Source of the DNA: Phycisphaerae bacterium
GTDB lineage: Bacteria; Planctomycetota; Phycisphaerae; Sedimentisphaerales; Anaerobacaceae
Length of the DNA: 64,000 bases
Assembly: GCA_017993835.1 (NCBI GenBank)
Contig: JAGOLX010000007.1
Span: forward strand, 82,913-146,912
Reading direction: 5' to 3'
The position numbers and the translations under genes are program-made. Each line of letters starts with the position of its first letter. The first letter of the stretch is position 1. Below are positions 49,467 through 57,701 of the stretch, in pieces. The notes beneath the pieces were generated by a model that was not told the DNA's origin, searched no databases, and saw nothing but the letters and a program-made list of their open reading frames with translations.

Positions 49467-50438
49467 TTGAGAGTACTTTCGGGCATTCAGCCGTCAGGTC
49501 GGCTGCACATTGGCAACTATTTCGGTGCGATGCGGCAGCACCTGCAACTGCAGGCGGAGCATGAAGCCTACTACTTCATAGCAGATTACCATGCGCTGAC
49601 CAGCAATCCGTCGCCCGAGGCGATTGCGAGGCACACGCTCGACGTCGCGATGGATTACATGGCTCTGGGTCTCGATCCGGAGAGGACCGTGTTCTGGCGC
49701 CAGTCGGATATGCCCGAGGTAACCGAGCTGACCTGGCTGTTGTCCTGCGTGACCCCGATGAGCCTGCTGCAGAAGTGCGTCAGCTACAAGGACAAGATCG
49801 CCCAGGGCCTGAGCGCCAACCATGGGCTCTTCGCCTACCCGGTCCTCCAGGCGGCCGACATCCTGATCTTCCAATCGAATCTCGTGCCCGTCGGGGCCGA
49901 CCAGAAGCAGCACATCGAGGTAACTCGCGACATCGCGCTGCGGTTCAACAACGCCTATGGCGAGGTCTTCACGCTGCCGGAGGACTATATCCTCGAATCG
50001 GTGGCGGTGGTCCCCGGCGTGGACGGGCGCAAGATGAGCAAGAGCTACGGCAACACGATCGAGATCTTCGAGCCCGAGAAGACCATCAAGAGCAAGATCA
50101 TGAAGATGGTGACGGATTCGACGCCGGTGGAGGCCCCCAAGGACCCAACCAAGTGCAACGTCTTCGCGCTGCTCAAGCTGGTCGCATCGCCGGAGGAACT
50201 GGCCCAGTGGGAACAGCGTTACCGCAACGGCGGCATGGGCTACGGGGAAGCCAAGAAACGTCTGGTGGAGTTGACGGTCGAGTATTTCAAGCCTTATCGG
50301 CAAAGGCGGGCCGAGCTCGAGAACAGCCTGGACGTCGTTGACGCCATGCTCAAGAAGGGTGCGGAGCGGGCGCGGGCCGTGGCCTCGCAGACGCTCCTGA
50401 AGGCCCGGCAAGCCGTGGGGTTGGGAGCCAAACGATGA
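49467..50438 (+). CDS. trpS: Tryptophan--tRNA ligase
   Basis: The protein is 323 aa. A TTG at 49467 is chosen because GGAGGT lies five bases before it and the product then begins LSGIQPSGRLHIGNYFGAM, as all TrpS do. HIGN (residues 14-17) is the HIGH signature, and GRKMSKSYGN near residue 190 is the KMSKS loop. DQKQHIEVTRDIA near residue 149 is the tryptophan/ATP site region. It charges tRNA-Trp in the cytoplasm. The stop overlaps the DUF2007 start by four bases, beginning a cluster with scpA. Confidence 0.95.
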   Translation: MRVLSGIQPSGRLHIGNYFGAMRQHLQLQAEHEAYYFIADYHALTSNPSPEAIARHTLDVAMDYMALGLDPERTVFWRQSDMPEVTELTWLLSCVTPMSLLQKCVSYKDKIAQGLSANHGLFAYPVLQAADILIFQSNLVPVGADQKQHIEVTRDIALRFNNAYGEVFTLPEDYILESVAVVPGVDGRKMSKSYGNTIEIFEPEKTIKSKIMKMVTDSTPVEAPKDPTKCNVFALLKLVASPEELAQWEQRYRNGGMGYGEAKKRLVELTVEYFKPYRQRRAELENSLDVVDAMLKKGAERARAVASQTLLKARQAVGLGAKR

Positions 50439-50749
50439 ACGAGAAACTCGTCACGGTGGCGCGGTACACGGACTACATGGATGCGGACCTGGCCCGACAG
50501 ATGCTCGAAGACGAGGGGATCAAGGCCTTCGTCATGGGACAGAACTCCGGCGTGGCTTGGGGAGTGCCCCCGGTGAACCACATTGAACTCCAGACGCCCG
50601 AGAGCCAGGCACAGGAGGCAAAGGAAATCCTGGAGGCCGCCGGCACGCTGGAATCGGGCGAGGGCCCGGAGTCCGGAGAGGATGACGACTGGGACGACGA
50701 TGATCTGGAACCGGGCGACGATCTGGACTCGCCCGAGGAACAGGAGTAG
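50435..50749 (+). CDS. DUF2007-type small protein with acidic tail
   Basis: The protein is 104 aa. VTVARYTDYMDADLARQMLEDEGI then AFVMGQNSG and IELQTPESQAQEAKEIL give the DUF2007 ('putative signal transducing') fold of a beta-alpha-beta unit. The last 35 residues are almost wholly Asp/Glu/Gly (DDDWDDDDLEPGDD) and must be disordered. It is coupled to trpS by an ATGA overlap and followed three bases after its stop by scpA. The function is unknown; the position between trpS and scpA suggests constant housekeeping expression. Confidence 0.8.
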   Translation: MNEKLVTVARYTDYMDADLARQMLEDEGIKAFVMGQNSGVAWGVPPVNHIELQTPESQAQEAKEILEAAGTLESGEGPESGEDDDWDDDDLEPGDDLDSPEEQE

Positions 50750-50752
50750 CCG

Positions 50753-51706
50753 TTGGCCGATTACCGCGTCAACCTTGATATCTTCGCCGGACCGCTCGAC
50801 CTGCTGCTGTACCTGGTCCGCAAGGAAGAGGTGGATATCTACGATATCCCCATCGCCAAGATCACCGACCAGTACCTGCAATATGTGGACATCATCAAGC
50901 AATTCGACATCGATCTGGCGGGGGATTTCCTGGTCATGGCCGCCACGTTGATGGAGATCAAATCGGCCATGCTCCTGCCGAAGGAGGCTGCCGAGCAGGC
51001 GGGTCCGGACAATTCCGGCGACCCGCGGGCCGAACTGATTCGCCAACTCCTGGAGTACAAGAGATTCAAAGATGCGGCCAATCTGCTGGACGCCGCGGCC
51101 GAGCGGCACCAGGAGCGGTTTGGCCGCCCGACCAGCCTGGTCGAGAAGATGGTCCCGAACGCGGAGCCCGAGATCGACATGGACCAGGTCAGCATCTGGG
51201 ACCTGCTCGAGGCCTTCGACACGATCTGCAAGGCCACCGGCACCAGCGCCTACACCGGACACATCCGCGACGATACGCCGATCGATCTGTACCAGATCGA
51301 GGTTCTGCACCGGCTCCAGACGGAGGGTCCGCTGACCTTTGCGAGGATCTTCGAGTCTCGTCCCAATCGCCTGGTGATGGTCGGGATCTTCCTGGCGATG
51401 CTGGAGCTGATTCGCGACAAGCTCGTCTGGGCGGAGCAGGACGAATCGTCCGCGCAGATCTATCTGCGTGCCTTGACGGAGGAGCCTGCGGAGGAGGCGG
51501 TCCGGCGGGCCATCATGGCCGTCGGCGAGGTGGAGAACGAACCGATGCAGCCCGAGGAGGTCGCGCACACGCCGCCCATCCCGATCGTGGAGTTGCCCGC
51601 GAAGTCGAGGGCAGAGGGCGAACTCCAGGACGAAGACCTCGACCTGGATGAGGAGGATGACGACTTGGCCTCGGCCGATGATGATTTTGTGTTTGACGAA
51701 CCATAA
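50753..51706 (+). CDS. scpA: Segregation and condensation protein A
   Basis: The protein is 317 aa from a TTG at 50753, with CAGGAG upstream. It begins YRVNLDIFAGPLDLLLYLVRKEEVDIYDIPIAKITDQ (split here: YRVNLDIFAGPLDLLLYL / VRKEEVDIYDIPIAKI), the kleisin N-terminal signature. DLAGDFLVMAATLMEIKS follows. The C-terminal winged-helix region (TFARIFESRPNRLVMVGIF) binds SMC. ScpA closes the SMC ring with ScpB in chromosome condensation. The extra acidic tail (EDLDLDEEDDDLASADDDF) echoes that of DUF2007. No scpB is present in the window. Confidence 0.9.
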   Translation: MADYRVNLDIFAGPLDLLLYLVRKEEVDIYDIPIAKITDQYLQYVDIIKQFDIDLAGDFLVMAATLMEIKSAMLLPKEAAEQAGPDNSGDPRAELIRQLLEYKRFKDAANLLDAAAERHQERFGRPTSLVEKMVPNAEPEIDMDQVSIWDLLEAFDTICKATGTSAYTGHIRDDTPIDLYQIEVLHRLQTEGPLTFARIFESRPNRLVMVGIFLAMLELIRDKLVWAEQDESSAQIYLRALTEEPAEEAVRRAIMAVGEVENEPMQPEEVAHTPPIPIVELPAKSRAEGELQDEDLDLDEEDDDLASADDDFVFDEP

Positions 51707-51725
51707 GCATAGAAAGGATAGGCTC

Positions 51726-52052
51726 ATGGCAGGCAATGTCGTTGAGCTGTCGGACGCCAGTTTCGATGAAACGGTGCACAACTCGACAGTCCCGGTCCTG
51801 GTGGACTTCTGGGCCCCGTGGTGCGGACCCTGCAGGATGCTGGCCCCGATCATCGAGCAGGTCGCAGGGGAGTTTGCGGGCAAGGCCCAGGTGTGCAAGC
51901 TCAACACGGACGAGGCTCGGGACACCGCGGTCGAATTCAGCATCAGCGCGATTCCGACGGTGATCTTGTTCAAGGACGGGCAGATCCAGAAGAAGTGGGT
52001 GGGCCTGACCAGCAAGAAGGATATCAGCGAAGCGATCAGCAAGCTGCTCTGA
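51726..52052 (+). CDS. trxA: Thioredoxin
   Basis: The protein is 108 aa from the ATG at 51726. FWAPWCGPCRMLAPIIEQVA near residues 27-46 carries the CGPC redox site, and ISAIPTVILFKDG near residue 73 the cis-proline. It is full length, without a signal peptide, so cytoplasmic. It is the likely electron donor for the Bcp peroxidase encoded at 46730. It lies 19 bases after scpA. Confidence 0.95.
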   Translation: MAGNVVELSDASFDETVHNSTVPVLVDFWAPWCGPCRMLAPIIEQVAGEFAGKAQVCKLNTDEARDTAVEFSISAIPTVILFKDGQIQKKWVGLTSKKDISEAISKLL

Positions 52053-52083
52053 GGCGGCAGCGACGCGGCGCATCGAGGATTGA

Positions 52084-52935
52084 ATGTCTCACAAGATCGT
52101 AGGCAAGCGACAAATAGGCGAAGATGTCTTCTGGGCTAAGGTGGAGGCGCCGCTCATTGCGGCGGCCCGCAAGCCCGGCCAGTTCATTATCTTGTGCATC
52201 GATAGCGAGTACTCCGAGCGGATCCCCCTGACCATTGCAGGGGCCGACCCCGCCCAGGGGACGATCGAGCTGATCTGGCAGCGCCTCGGCAAGACGACCG
52301 CCGAGCTGGCGAATCTGAATGAAGGCGACGAGATCGCCAATATCGCCGGGCCGCTGGGCACCCCGACGCACATCGACCGCTTCGGCACGGTGGTTTGCGT
52401 CGGCGGCGGGATCGGCAATGCGCCGCTGCTGCCCATCGCTACGGCGCTGCGCCAGGCGGGCAACCGGATCATCTCCATCCTCGGGGCCCGAGACAAGAGC
52501 CGGGTGATTCTGGAAGATCGCTTCGCCGAGGTCAGCGACGAAATGATCGTCTGCACCGACGACGGTTCCTACGGGCGCAAGGCCCTCGTCACCGAGCCGC
52601 TGAAAGAAGTCTGCGGTCGGGATCCCAAGCCGGACCACGCGTTCATCATCGGCCCGACCCCCATGATGAAGTTCTGCTGTGAAGTGACGCGTCCCTTCGG
52701 CGTGCCGACCCAGGTCTCGCTCAACACGATCATGGTGGATGGGACGGGCATGTGCGGCGGCTGTCGCGTCGAAGTGGACGGCAAACCCAAGTTCGTCTGT
52801 GTCGACGGTCCCGAGTTCGACGGGCACAAGGTCAATTTCGACCTGATGATCAAGCGCCTGAACGCCTACAAGAAGCAGGAACAGCACGCCTACGAGAAGT
52901 ACAAGCATCAGTGCCGGATCGGCCTGGATGGGTGA
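52084..52935 (+). CDS. nfnA: NfnA-type FAD/[2Fe-2S] subunit (ferredoxin-NADP reductase alpha)
   Basis: The protein is 283 aa. The FAD-binding barrel has RIPLTIAGADP near residue 42. The NAD-binding half starts VCVGGGIGNAPLLPIA near residue 103. The iron-sulfur site DGTGMCGGCRVEV, then KFVCVDGPEFDGH near residues 219-247, has the Asp plus three Cys arrangement described for SudB/NfnA. With the next gene it forms the NADH-dependent reduced ferredoxin:NADP+ oxidoreductase, which couples the two pyridine pools by electron bifurcation in anaerobes. The alternative, a plain glutamate-synthase or sulfide-dehydrogenase role, cannot be excluded. Confidence 0.85.
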   Translation: MSHKIVGKRQIGEDVFWAKVEAPLIAAARKPGQFIILCIDSEYSERIPLTIAGADPAQGTIELIWQRLGKTTAELANLNEGDEIANIAGPLGTPTHIDRFGTVVCVGGGIGNAPLLPIATALRQAGNRIISILGARDKSRVILEDRFAEVSDEMIVCTDDGSYGRKALVTEPLKEVCGRDPKPDHAFIIGPTPMMKFCCEVTRPFGVPTQVSLNTIMVDGTGMCGGCRVEVDGKPKFVCVDGPEFDGHKVNFDLMIKRLNAYKKQEQHAYEKYKHQCRIGLDG

Positions 52936-52948
52936 ACGGCAGCGGCAG

Positions 52949-52965
52949 GGTGGGCTATGCCCACC
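52949..52965. repeat. GGTGGGC-TAT-GCCCACC mini-hairpin
   Basis: A 7-bp stem with a 3-base loop lies between nfnA and nfnB. It matches the architecture of the triple hairpin at 21373 (GGGC core, 3-base loop), and similar GGTGGGC palindromes are common between genes in planctomycetes. It pushes the two subunit genes about 95 bases apart. Confidence 0.55.
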
Positions 52966-53030
52966 GATTCCTCCCCGATGAAATAAGAACCGACGATGAC
53001 GGGCACGCCCCGCCCGATGGAAACCTCGAA

Positions 53031-54521
53031 GTGACAGAGCAAGAGACGAAGCAGTTGCTGCAGGAGTTGCTGCACAAGCAGAAGAAGGGCGAACTGAAGG
53101 TCAAGGATCGCCTGGCGATCCCGGCGCAGGAGATGCCCCAGCAGGACCCGGCTGTCCGTCGGGGAAACGTGAGCGAAGTGGCCCTGGGTTACACCGAGGA
53201 ACAGGCCCGGCTTGAGGCGATGCGATGCCTCCAGTGCCGGAATGCCCCGTGCGTGGAGGGCTGCCCCGTCCGCATCCGGATCCGAGACTTCGTTGGCGCC
53301 ATCGCGCAGGGCGACTACGCCAAGGCGCTGGAGATCATCAAGGAGAATTCCCTGCTGCCTGCGGTGTGCGGCCGGGTCTGTCCGCAGGAGGTCCAGTGCC
53401 AGGAGAAATGCACGGTGGGCCTGAGCCTCAAGGACGTCTCCAAAGCCGTTTCCATCGGGCGGCTCGAACGATTCGTGGCTGATCTGGCGGGCGCGGGCAC
53501 GTTGCCCTCGGAGACGCCCGCCGTGGCGCCGGCTTCCGGCAAGAAGGTCGCGATCATCGGGTCCGGACCGGGAGGCATTGTCGCGGCGGCCGATGCCCGC
53601 AGGGCCGGGCACGAGGTGACGGTGTTCGAGGCCTTTCACAAGCCCGGCGGCGTCATGCTCTATGGCATCCCCGAGTTCCGATTGCCCAAGGCCATCGTGC
53701 GACAGGAGCTGGAAACCCTCAAGAAGATGGGCGTCCGGATCGTCACGAACTTCATCGTCGGCCGGACCAGGACCGTCGAGCAACTGATGAACAAGGACGG
53801 CTTCGATGCCGTCTATATCGGCGTCGGCGCCGGTCTGCCCAGCTTTATGAACATCGAGGGCGAATCGCTCGTCGGCGTCTACAGCGCCAACGAATACCTG
53901 ACGCGGGCCAACCTGATGAAAGCCTATGACTTCGGCAACGGCGCCGACACGCCCATCGCGCGGTCCAAGCGGGTGGCCGTGGTCGGCGGCGGCAACGTCG
54001 CCATGGACTCCGCGAGGACGGCTCTCCGCCTGGGGGCCGAGAAGGTCTATCTGATCTACCGTCGGACCGAGCAGGAGATGCCCGCTCGCGTGGAGGAAGT
54101 CCACCACGCCAGGGAAGAGGGGGTCGAATTCCACCTGCTCCAGAACCCCAAGCGCATCCTGGGGGACGCGGCGGGCAACGTGACCGGCATCGAATGCCTC
54201 CGCTACGAGTTGGGCGAGCCGGACGCCTCCGGCCGACGGCGACCCGTCGCGATCCCCGGCTCGGAGTTCCAGATCGAGGTCGATACCGTCATCATCGCCA
54301 TCGGCAATCTGGCCAATCCGCTGATCCGCCAGACCACGCCGGGCCTCGAGTTCGACAAGCGGGGCAATATCGTGGTGGACGAGCGATGCCGGACCTCAAT
54401 GCCAGGCGTCTTCGCCGGCGGTGACATCGTGCTCGGCGCCGCCACGGTGATCCTGGCCATGGGCCAGGGCCGAATCGCCGCTGCCGCCATGAACGAGTAC
54501 CTTGCACAGAAACCGAAGTGA
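53031..54521 (+). CDS. nfnB: NfnB-type NADP-binding [4Fe-4S] subunit (GltD-like)
   Basis: The protein is 496 aa from a GTG at 53031; sequence farther upstream contains the mini-hairpin and is not family-like. Cys-rich domain: CLQCRNAPCVEGCPV near residue 66, CGRVCPQEVQCQEKC near residue 113. FAD site KKVAIIGSGPGGIVAAADARR near residue 171, split here as KKVAIIGSGPGG / IVAAADARR. Second nucleotide site VAVVGGGNVAMDSARTA near residue 318. The end has the usual GVFAGGDIVLGAATVILAMG. It completes the Nfn complex with nfnA. Its start has only a weak GGAA upstream. Confidence 0.88.
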   Translation: MTEQETKQLLQELLHKQKKGELKVKDRLAIPAQEMPQQDPAVRRGNVSEVALGYTEEQARLEAMRCLQCRNAPCVEGCPVRIRIRDFVGAIAQGDYAKALEIIKENSLLPAVCGRVCPQEVQCQEKCTVGLSLKDVSKAVSIGRLERFVADLAGAGTLPSETPAVAPASGKKVAIIGSGPGGIVAAADARRAGHEVTVFEAFHKPGGVMLYGIPEFRLPKAIVRQELETLKKMGVRIVTNFIVGRTRTVEQLMNKDGFDAVYIGVGAGLPSFMNIEGESLVGVYSANEYLTRANLMKAYDFGNGADTPIARSKRVAVVGGGNVAMDSARTALRLGAEKVYLIYRRTEQEMPARVEEVHHAREEGVEFHLLQNPKRILGDAAGNVTGIECLRYELGEPDASGRRRPVAIPGSEFQIEVDTVIIAIGNLANPLIRQTTPGLEFDKRGNIVVDERCRTSMPGVFAGGDIVLGAATVILAMGQGRIAAAAMNEYLAQKPK

Positions 54522-54583
54522 GAGGGGCTTGCAGGCCTTGCATTGATGTCCGTCCCGTTGGGGAAGGCTGGTCCTCGATCCTC

Positions 54584-54612
54584 TTGCACAATCGACGGCC
54601 CGGCGGTATAGT
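54584..54612 (+). promoter_or_regulatory. Promoter for tRNA-Arg
   Basis: TTGCAC (54584-54589), a 17-base spacer and TATAGT (54607-54612), about 70 bases before the tRNA. Confidence 0.5.
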
Positions 54613-54683
54613 CTGTTGGGAGATCCGTCCGGATGGGCCTTCCGCATGAGACGCTCTGCGGTGATCTCCACGTGAAAGAATCG

Positions 54684-54757
54684 GCGCCCGTAGCTCAGTT
54701 GGATAGAGCAACGGATTTCTAATCCGTCGGTCGGGGGTTCGAATCCCTCCGGGCGCG
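54684..54757 (+). tRNA. tRNA-Arg (anticodon UCU)
   Basis: A 74-base cloverleaf: acceptor stem GCGCCCG/CGGGCGC, D stem GCTC/GAGC, anticodon stem ACGGA/TCCGT with loop TTTCTAA (anticodon TCT), and T stem GGGGG/CCCTC with loop TTCGAAT. The discriminator base is G. CCA is not encoded. It reads AGA codons, which are rare in the GC-rich genes here. Confidence 0.95.
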
Positions 54758-54811
54758 TTGCAGAGGCGGCGACGGACCCCAGAGTTCCTTCTGTCGAACC
54801 GAGGTTTCTTC

Positions 54812-57118
54812 ATGGATGACGCAGCATTCAGTGAGCCGACGAGGACATCTATCCGCAAGGCTCTTCCGATCGTCGCCGTGTGGCTGGGCTTGGTCGGGTA
54901 CGCCGGTCTTGTTTGCTCTTCGCCTGCGGTCGCAGCAAGCCCGGCCGACACCCGGACGGCTACGGATCGGGATTTCCGACGGGACTTCGCGGAACCGCCA
55001 CAATGCTACTGGCCGCGCCCGTTGTGGTTTTGGAACAACACGCCGGTTAGCGCAGAGACCGTCCGGGACCAGATGGTCAAGAGCCGGGATCTCTGTCGCT
55101 ACGGCGGGTTCGGCATCCTGCCGTTCGGCAAGGAGTTCTCGCCGCCCTATCTGAGCGATGCCTATTTCGCCGTCTACGCGGCGGCGCTGGACCAGGCGAA
55201 GACGCTCGGGCTCACTCTGTCGCTCTACGACGAATACGGCTTCCCCAGCGGCTCGGCGGGGTCGCGGAACTCCAGTGACACCAGCCTGTTCGCCCAGCGT
55301 TGGCCGCAGTTGACCATCAAGCGGCTGGACAAGCACGAATGGGTACTCGACGGCCCGACTCGATTCGAGCAGACCCTGCCCGACGGGAAGCTCATGGCGG
55401 TCGTCGCGATGAACACCGGCACGCTCGAGCGGGTGGATCTGACGGGCAGCGTTCGCGAGGCCAAGGTGGATTGGCAGGCGCCTGATGGTTCGTGGAAGGT
55501 CATGTGCTTCGTGTGCGTGATCGATGGCGACCCGATCTGCGATTATCTCGATCCCGAGGCGGTGGACCGGTTCATCGACATCACGCACCAAGCCTACTAT
55601 GATCGCTTCGCCGCCCATTTCGGCACGACCATCGATTCGACCTTCTTCGACGAGCCGACGCTCTACCGGGCGAACGGACGGACTTGGACGGACCGGTTCA
55701 ACGACCAGTTCATCGCCCGGCATGGTTTTGACCCGCGTCCTTACTACCCGGCCCTGTGGTATGACATCGGTCCCGAGACGCAGGCCGCGAGGAACTGCCT
55801 GTTCGGCTTCCGCGCGGAGTTGTACGCAACGGGTTTCCCCAAGCGAATCCAGGATTGGTGTGACGCCCACGGCATCACCGCTACCGGCCACCAGGATCAG
55901 GAGGAGGTGGTCAATCCCGTGTCGGTCTCGGGCGACCTGATGAAGTGCTTTCAGTACCTCGACATCCCGGGGATCGACAAGATCGGCGGCGACCGGCCCG
56001 CCGAGCGCTTCTATAAGGTTGTCAGCTCGGCCGCGTACAATTGGGACAAGTCCTTGGTGATGTCCGAGACCTACGGCGCGATGGGCGATCTGGGATGGGA
56101 CGCCATCTACGCGGTAGCGATGGAGCAGTACACCAAAGGAATCAACATGCTGATCCCACACGCGGTGTGGTACGACGACCGCAACGTCACGTTCAAGCCC
56201 GAGCTGTCCTGGCGGAACCCTCTGTATGCCGAGGGGTTGCCCGAGTTCAACACGTATCTGGCCCGCCTGAATGTCCTCCTGCAGAACGATGCCGCCCACA
56301 TTGCCGACATTGCGGTGCTCTACCCCATCGCGACGTTGCAGGGCAGCCACCACCTGGATGGCCCGCTCGGCTACTACCAGGGCGGAGTCGTGGTCCCGGA
56401 GGCGGACTACGTCGTGCTGGGCGAATTGCTGGCTGTGGACCTGGGCCGGGATTATACCTTCCTGCACCCCGAGGTCCTGGAGAGCAAATGCGCCCTCGAC
56501 GATAGTCAGTTGGTGCTGCTCAACCGGGTTCATCCCGGCCGGTTCAGCGTTCTGGTTCTCCCGGGGCACAAGACCATCCGCTGGAGCAGTCTCCGGAAGA
56601 TCCAGGCCTTCTACGAACAAGGCGGCCATATCGTCGCGACAGGGCAGCTTCCCTTCAAGTCAGCCGAGTTCGGTCATGATAAGGATGTTGTCCGGACCAC
56701 CGAACTGCTGTTCGGATCTGACCCGGCGGGGACCGACGAAGGGAAAGGCTTCGCAATTCGTCGGAATCGCAGGGGCGGTTGTGCGATTCACCTCAACGCA
56801 CTGACGGCAGAGACCTTGCGCGGGGCGCTCGATACGGTTGGGACCGCCTATGACGTTGTCTTCGAGCCCGGCCGGACGCTTTGCTACATCCATAAGTCTT
56901 GGAACGACCGGCACATCTATTTCTTTGCCAACCTTGACTCGAAGCGGACCGAGAGGACGGTTACGCTTCGGGGACGGCACGAACTGCAAGCCTGGGACCC
57001 GCACACCGGCGCCATCCTGCCGGTCCAGGCGACCTACCACACGTCGGAGGGGACGGACTTCACTCGGATTGAGATCTCGCTGCGACATCTGAGGTCTTTG
57101 TTCCTCGTGTCCTTCTGA
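54812..57118 (+). CDS. GH106-like glycosyl hydrolase (alpha-L-rhamnosidase superfamily), exported
   Basis: The protein is 768 aa from the ATG at 54812 (GAGG upstream), 54 bases after the tRNA. A long N-terminal signal (IVAVWLGLVGYAGLVCSSPAVA) ends near residue 45. The barrel starts YWPRPLWFWNN near residue 66. TFFDEPTLYRANGRTW near residue 275 has an acidic pair typical of GH106 barrels, and VMSETYGAMGDLGWDAIY near residue 417 a further Glu. The C-terminal part is a beta sandwich (RTVTLRGRHELQAWDPHTG). Substrates are probably rhamnose-containing polysaccharides. Assignment to GH106 is from layout and key segments; a related unnamed family is possible. Confidence 0.65.
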   Translation: MDDAAFSEPTRTSIRKALPIVAVWLGLVGYAGLVCSSPAVAASPADTRTATDRDFRRDFAEPPQCYWPRPLWFWNNTPVSAETVRDQMVKSRDLCRYGGFGILPFGKEFSPPYLSDAYFAVYAAALDQAKTLGLTLSLYDEYGFPSGSAGSRNSSDTSLFAQRWPQLTIKRLDKHEWVLDGPTRFEQTLPDGKLMAVVAMNTGTLERVDLTGSVREAKVDWQAPDGSWKVMCFVCVIDGDPICDYLDPEAVDRFIDITHQAYYDRFAAHFGTTIDSTFFDEPTLYRANGRTWTDRFNDQFIARHGFDPRPYYPALWYDIGPETQAARNCLFGFRAELYATGFPKRIQDWCDAHGITATGHQDQEEVVNPVSVSGDLMKCFQYLDIPGIDKIGGDRPAERFYKVVSSAAYNWDKSLVMSETYGAMGDLGWDAIYAVAMEQYTKGINMLIPHAVWYDDRNVTFKPELSWRNPLYAEGLPEFNTYLARLNVLLQNDAAHIADIAVLYPIATLQGSHHLDGPLGYYQGGVVVPEADYVVLGELLAVDLGRDYTFLHPEVLESKCALDDSQLVLLNRVHPGRFSVLVLPGHKTIRWSSLRKIQAFYEQGGHIVATGQLPFKSAEFGHDKDVVRTTELLFGSDPAGTDEGKGFAIRRNRRGGCAIHLNALTAETLRGALDTVGTAYDVVFEPGRTLCYIHKSWNDRHIYFFANLDSKRTERTVTLRGRHELQAWDPHTGAILPVQATYHTSEGTDFTRIEISLRHLRSLFLVSF

Positions 57119-57143
57119 GCGAATGAAAAACGAAAGGATTCTG

Positions 57144-57173
57144 TTGATCGAGGGGGCAGGGATAGGGTATAGA
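57144..57173 (+). promoter_or_regulatory. Putative promoter for the Clp_N gene
   Basis: TTGATC (57144-57149), an 18-base spacer and TATAGA (57168-57173), 64 bases before the start at 57238. Confidence 0.4.
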
Positions 57174-57237
57174 CTGGCAATCGATTCTCGCTGCACGGCG
57201 GCGGGCAATGGAGCAATGGCAGGGTGAAAGGATTCTC

Positions 57238-57693
57238 ATGTTCGAGCGGTTCACCGAACACGCGAGGCACGTGATGGAACTGGCAAGTCGCGAGGCCCAA
57301 CGGTTCGGCAACGAGTACGTCGGGACCGAGCACCTCCTGTGGGGATTGGCGAAGGAGACTCACGGCGTCGCGGCGACGGTGCTGGAGCACTTTCACGTCG
57401 ATCTGAAGCCATTGCGGCGGGAGATGGAGGAGATGCTCAAGAGCCGGCCGCACGTCGAAGACGTTGAGAAGTTGCCCCAGTCCGTCCACGCCAAGGAAGT
57501 CATCCAGCGCGCGGTCGAAGAGGCGCGGGCGATGCGCCACAACTACGTGGGCACCGAGCACATCCTGCTCGGCATGATGCACAACAGCCAAGCAGTCGCC
57601 GCCCAGGTTCTGGCGGACTTCGATCTCGATCTCGACGCCGTGCGGGAGGAAGTCCGCAGAGTTGTCGCGTCGGGGACGGCCTCCTCGGAGTGA
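57238..57693 (+). CDS. Free-standing Clp N-terminal (Clp_N) domain protein
   Basis: The protein is 151 aa from the ATG at 57238, with AAAGGA upstream. MFERFTEHARHVMELASREAQ then EYVGTEHLLWGLAKE and, later, NYVGTEHILLGMMHN are the two Clp_N repeats found at the front of ClpC. No ATPase domain follows. Such ClpS-like or orphan N-domain proteins may bind substrates or adaptors in place of, or for, a ClpC. The second repeat (H-N-Y-V-G-T-E-H-I-L-L-G) is nearly identical to ClpC. It converges on the SEC-C gene eight bases away. Confidence 0.82.
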   Translation: MFERFTEHARHVMELASREAQRFGNEYVGTEHLLWGLAKETHGVAATVLEHFHVDLKPLRREMEEMLKSRPHVEDVEKLPQSVHAKEVIQRAVEEARAMRHNYVGTEHILLGMMHNSQAVAAQVLADFDLDLDAVREEVRRVVASGTASSE

Positions 57694-57701
57694 GGGCGAT
57701 C

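Noticed and set aside
52752-53030. Longer N-terminus for nfnB
   Set aside because: The extension overlaps nfnA in another frame and includes the mini-hairpin; family similarity begins only after the GTG at 53031.
54684-54812. tRNA-Arg as an integration site for the following glycosidase genes
   Set aside because: No second copy of the tRNA 3' end and no integrase gene were found in the remaining sequence to 64000.
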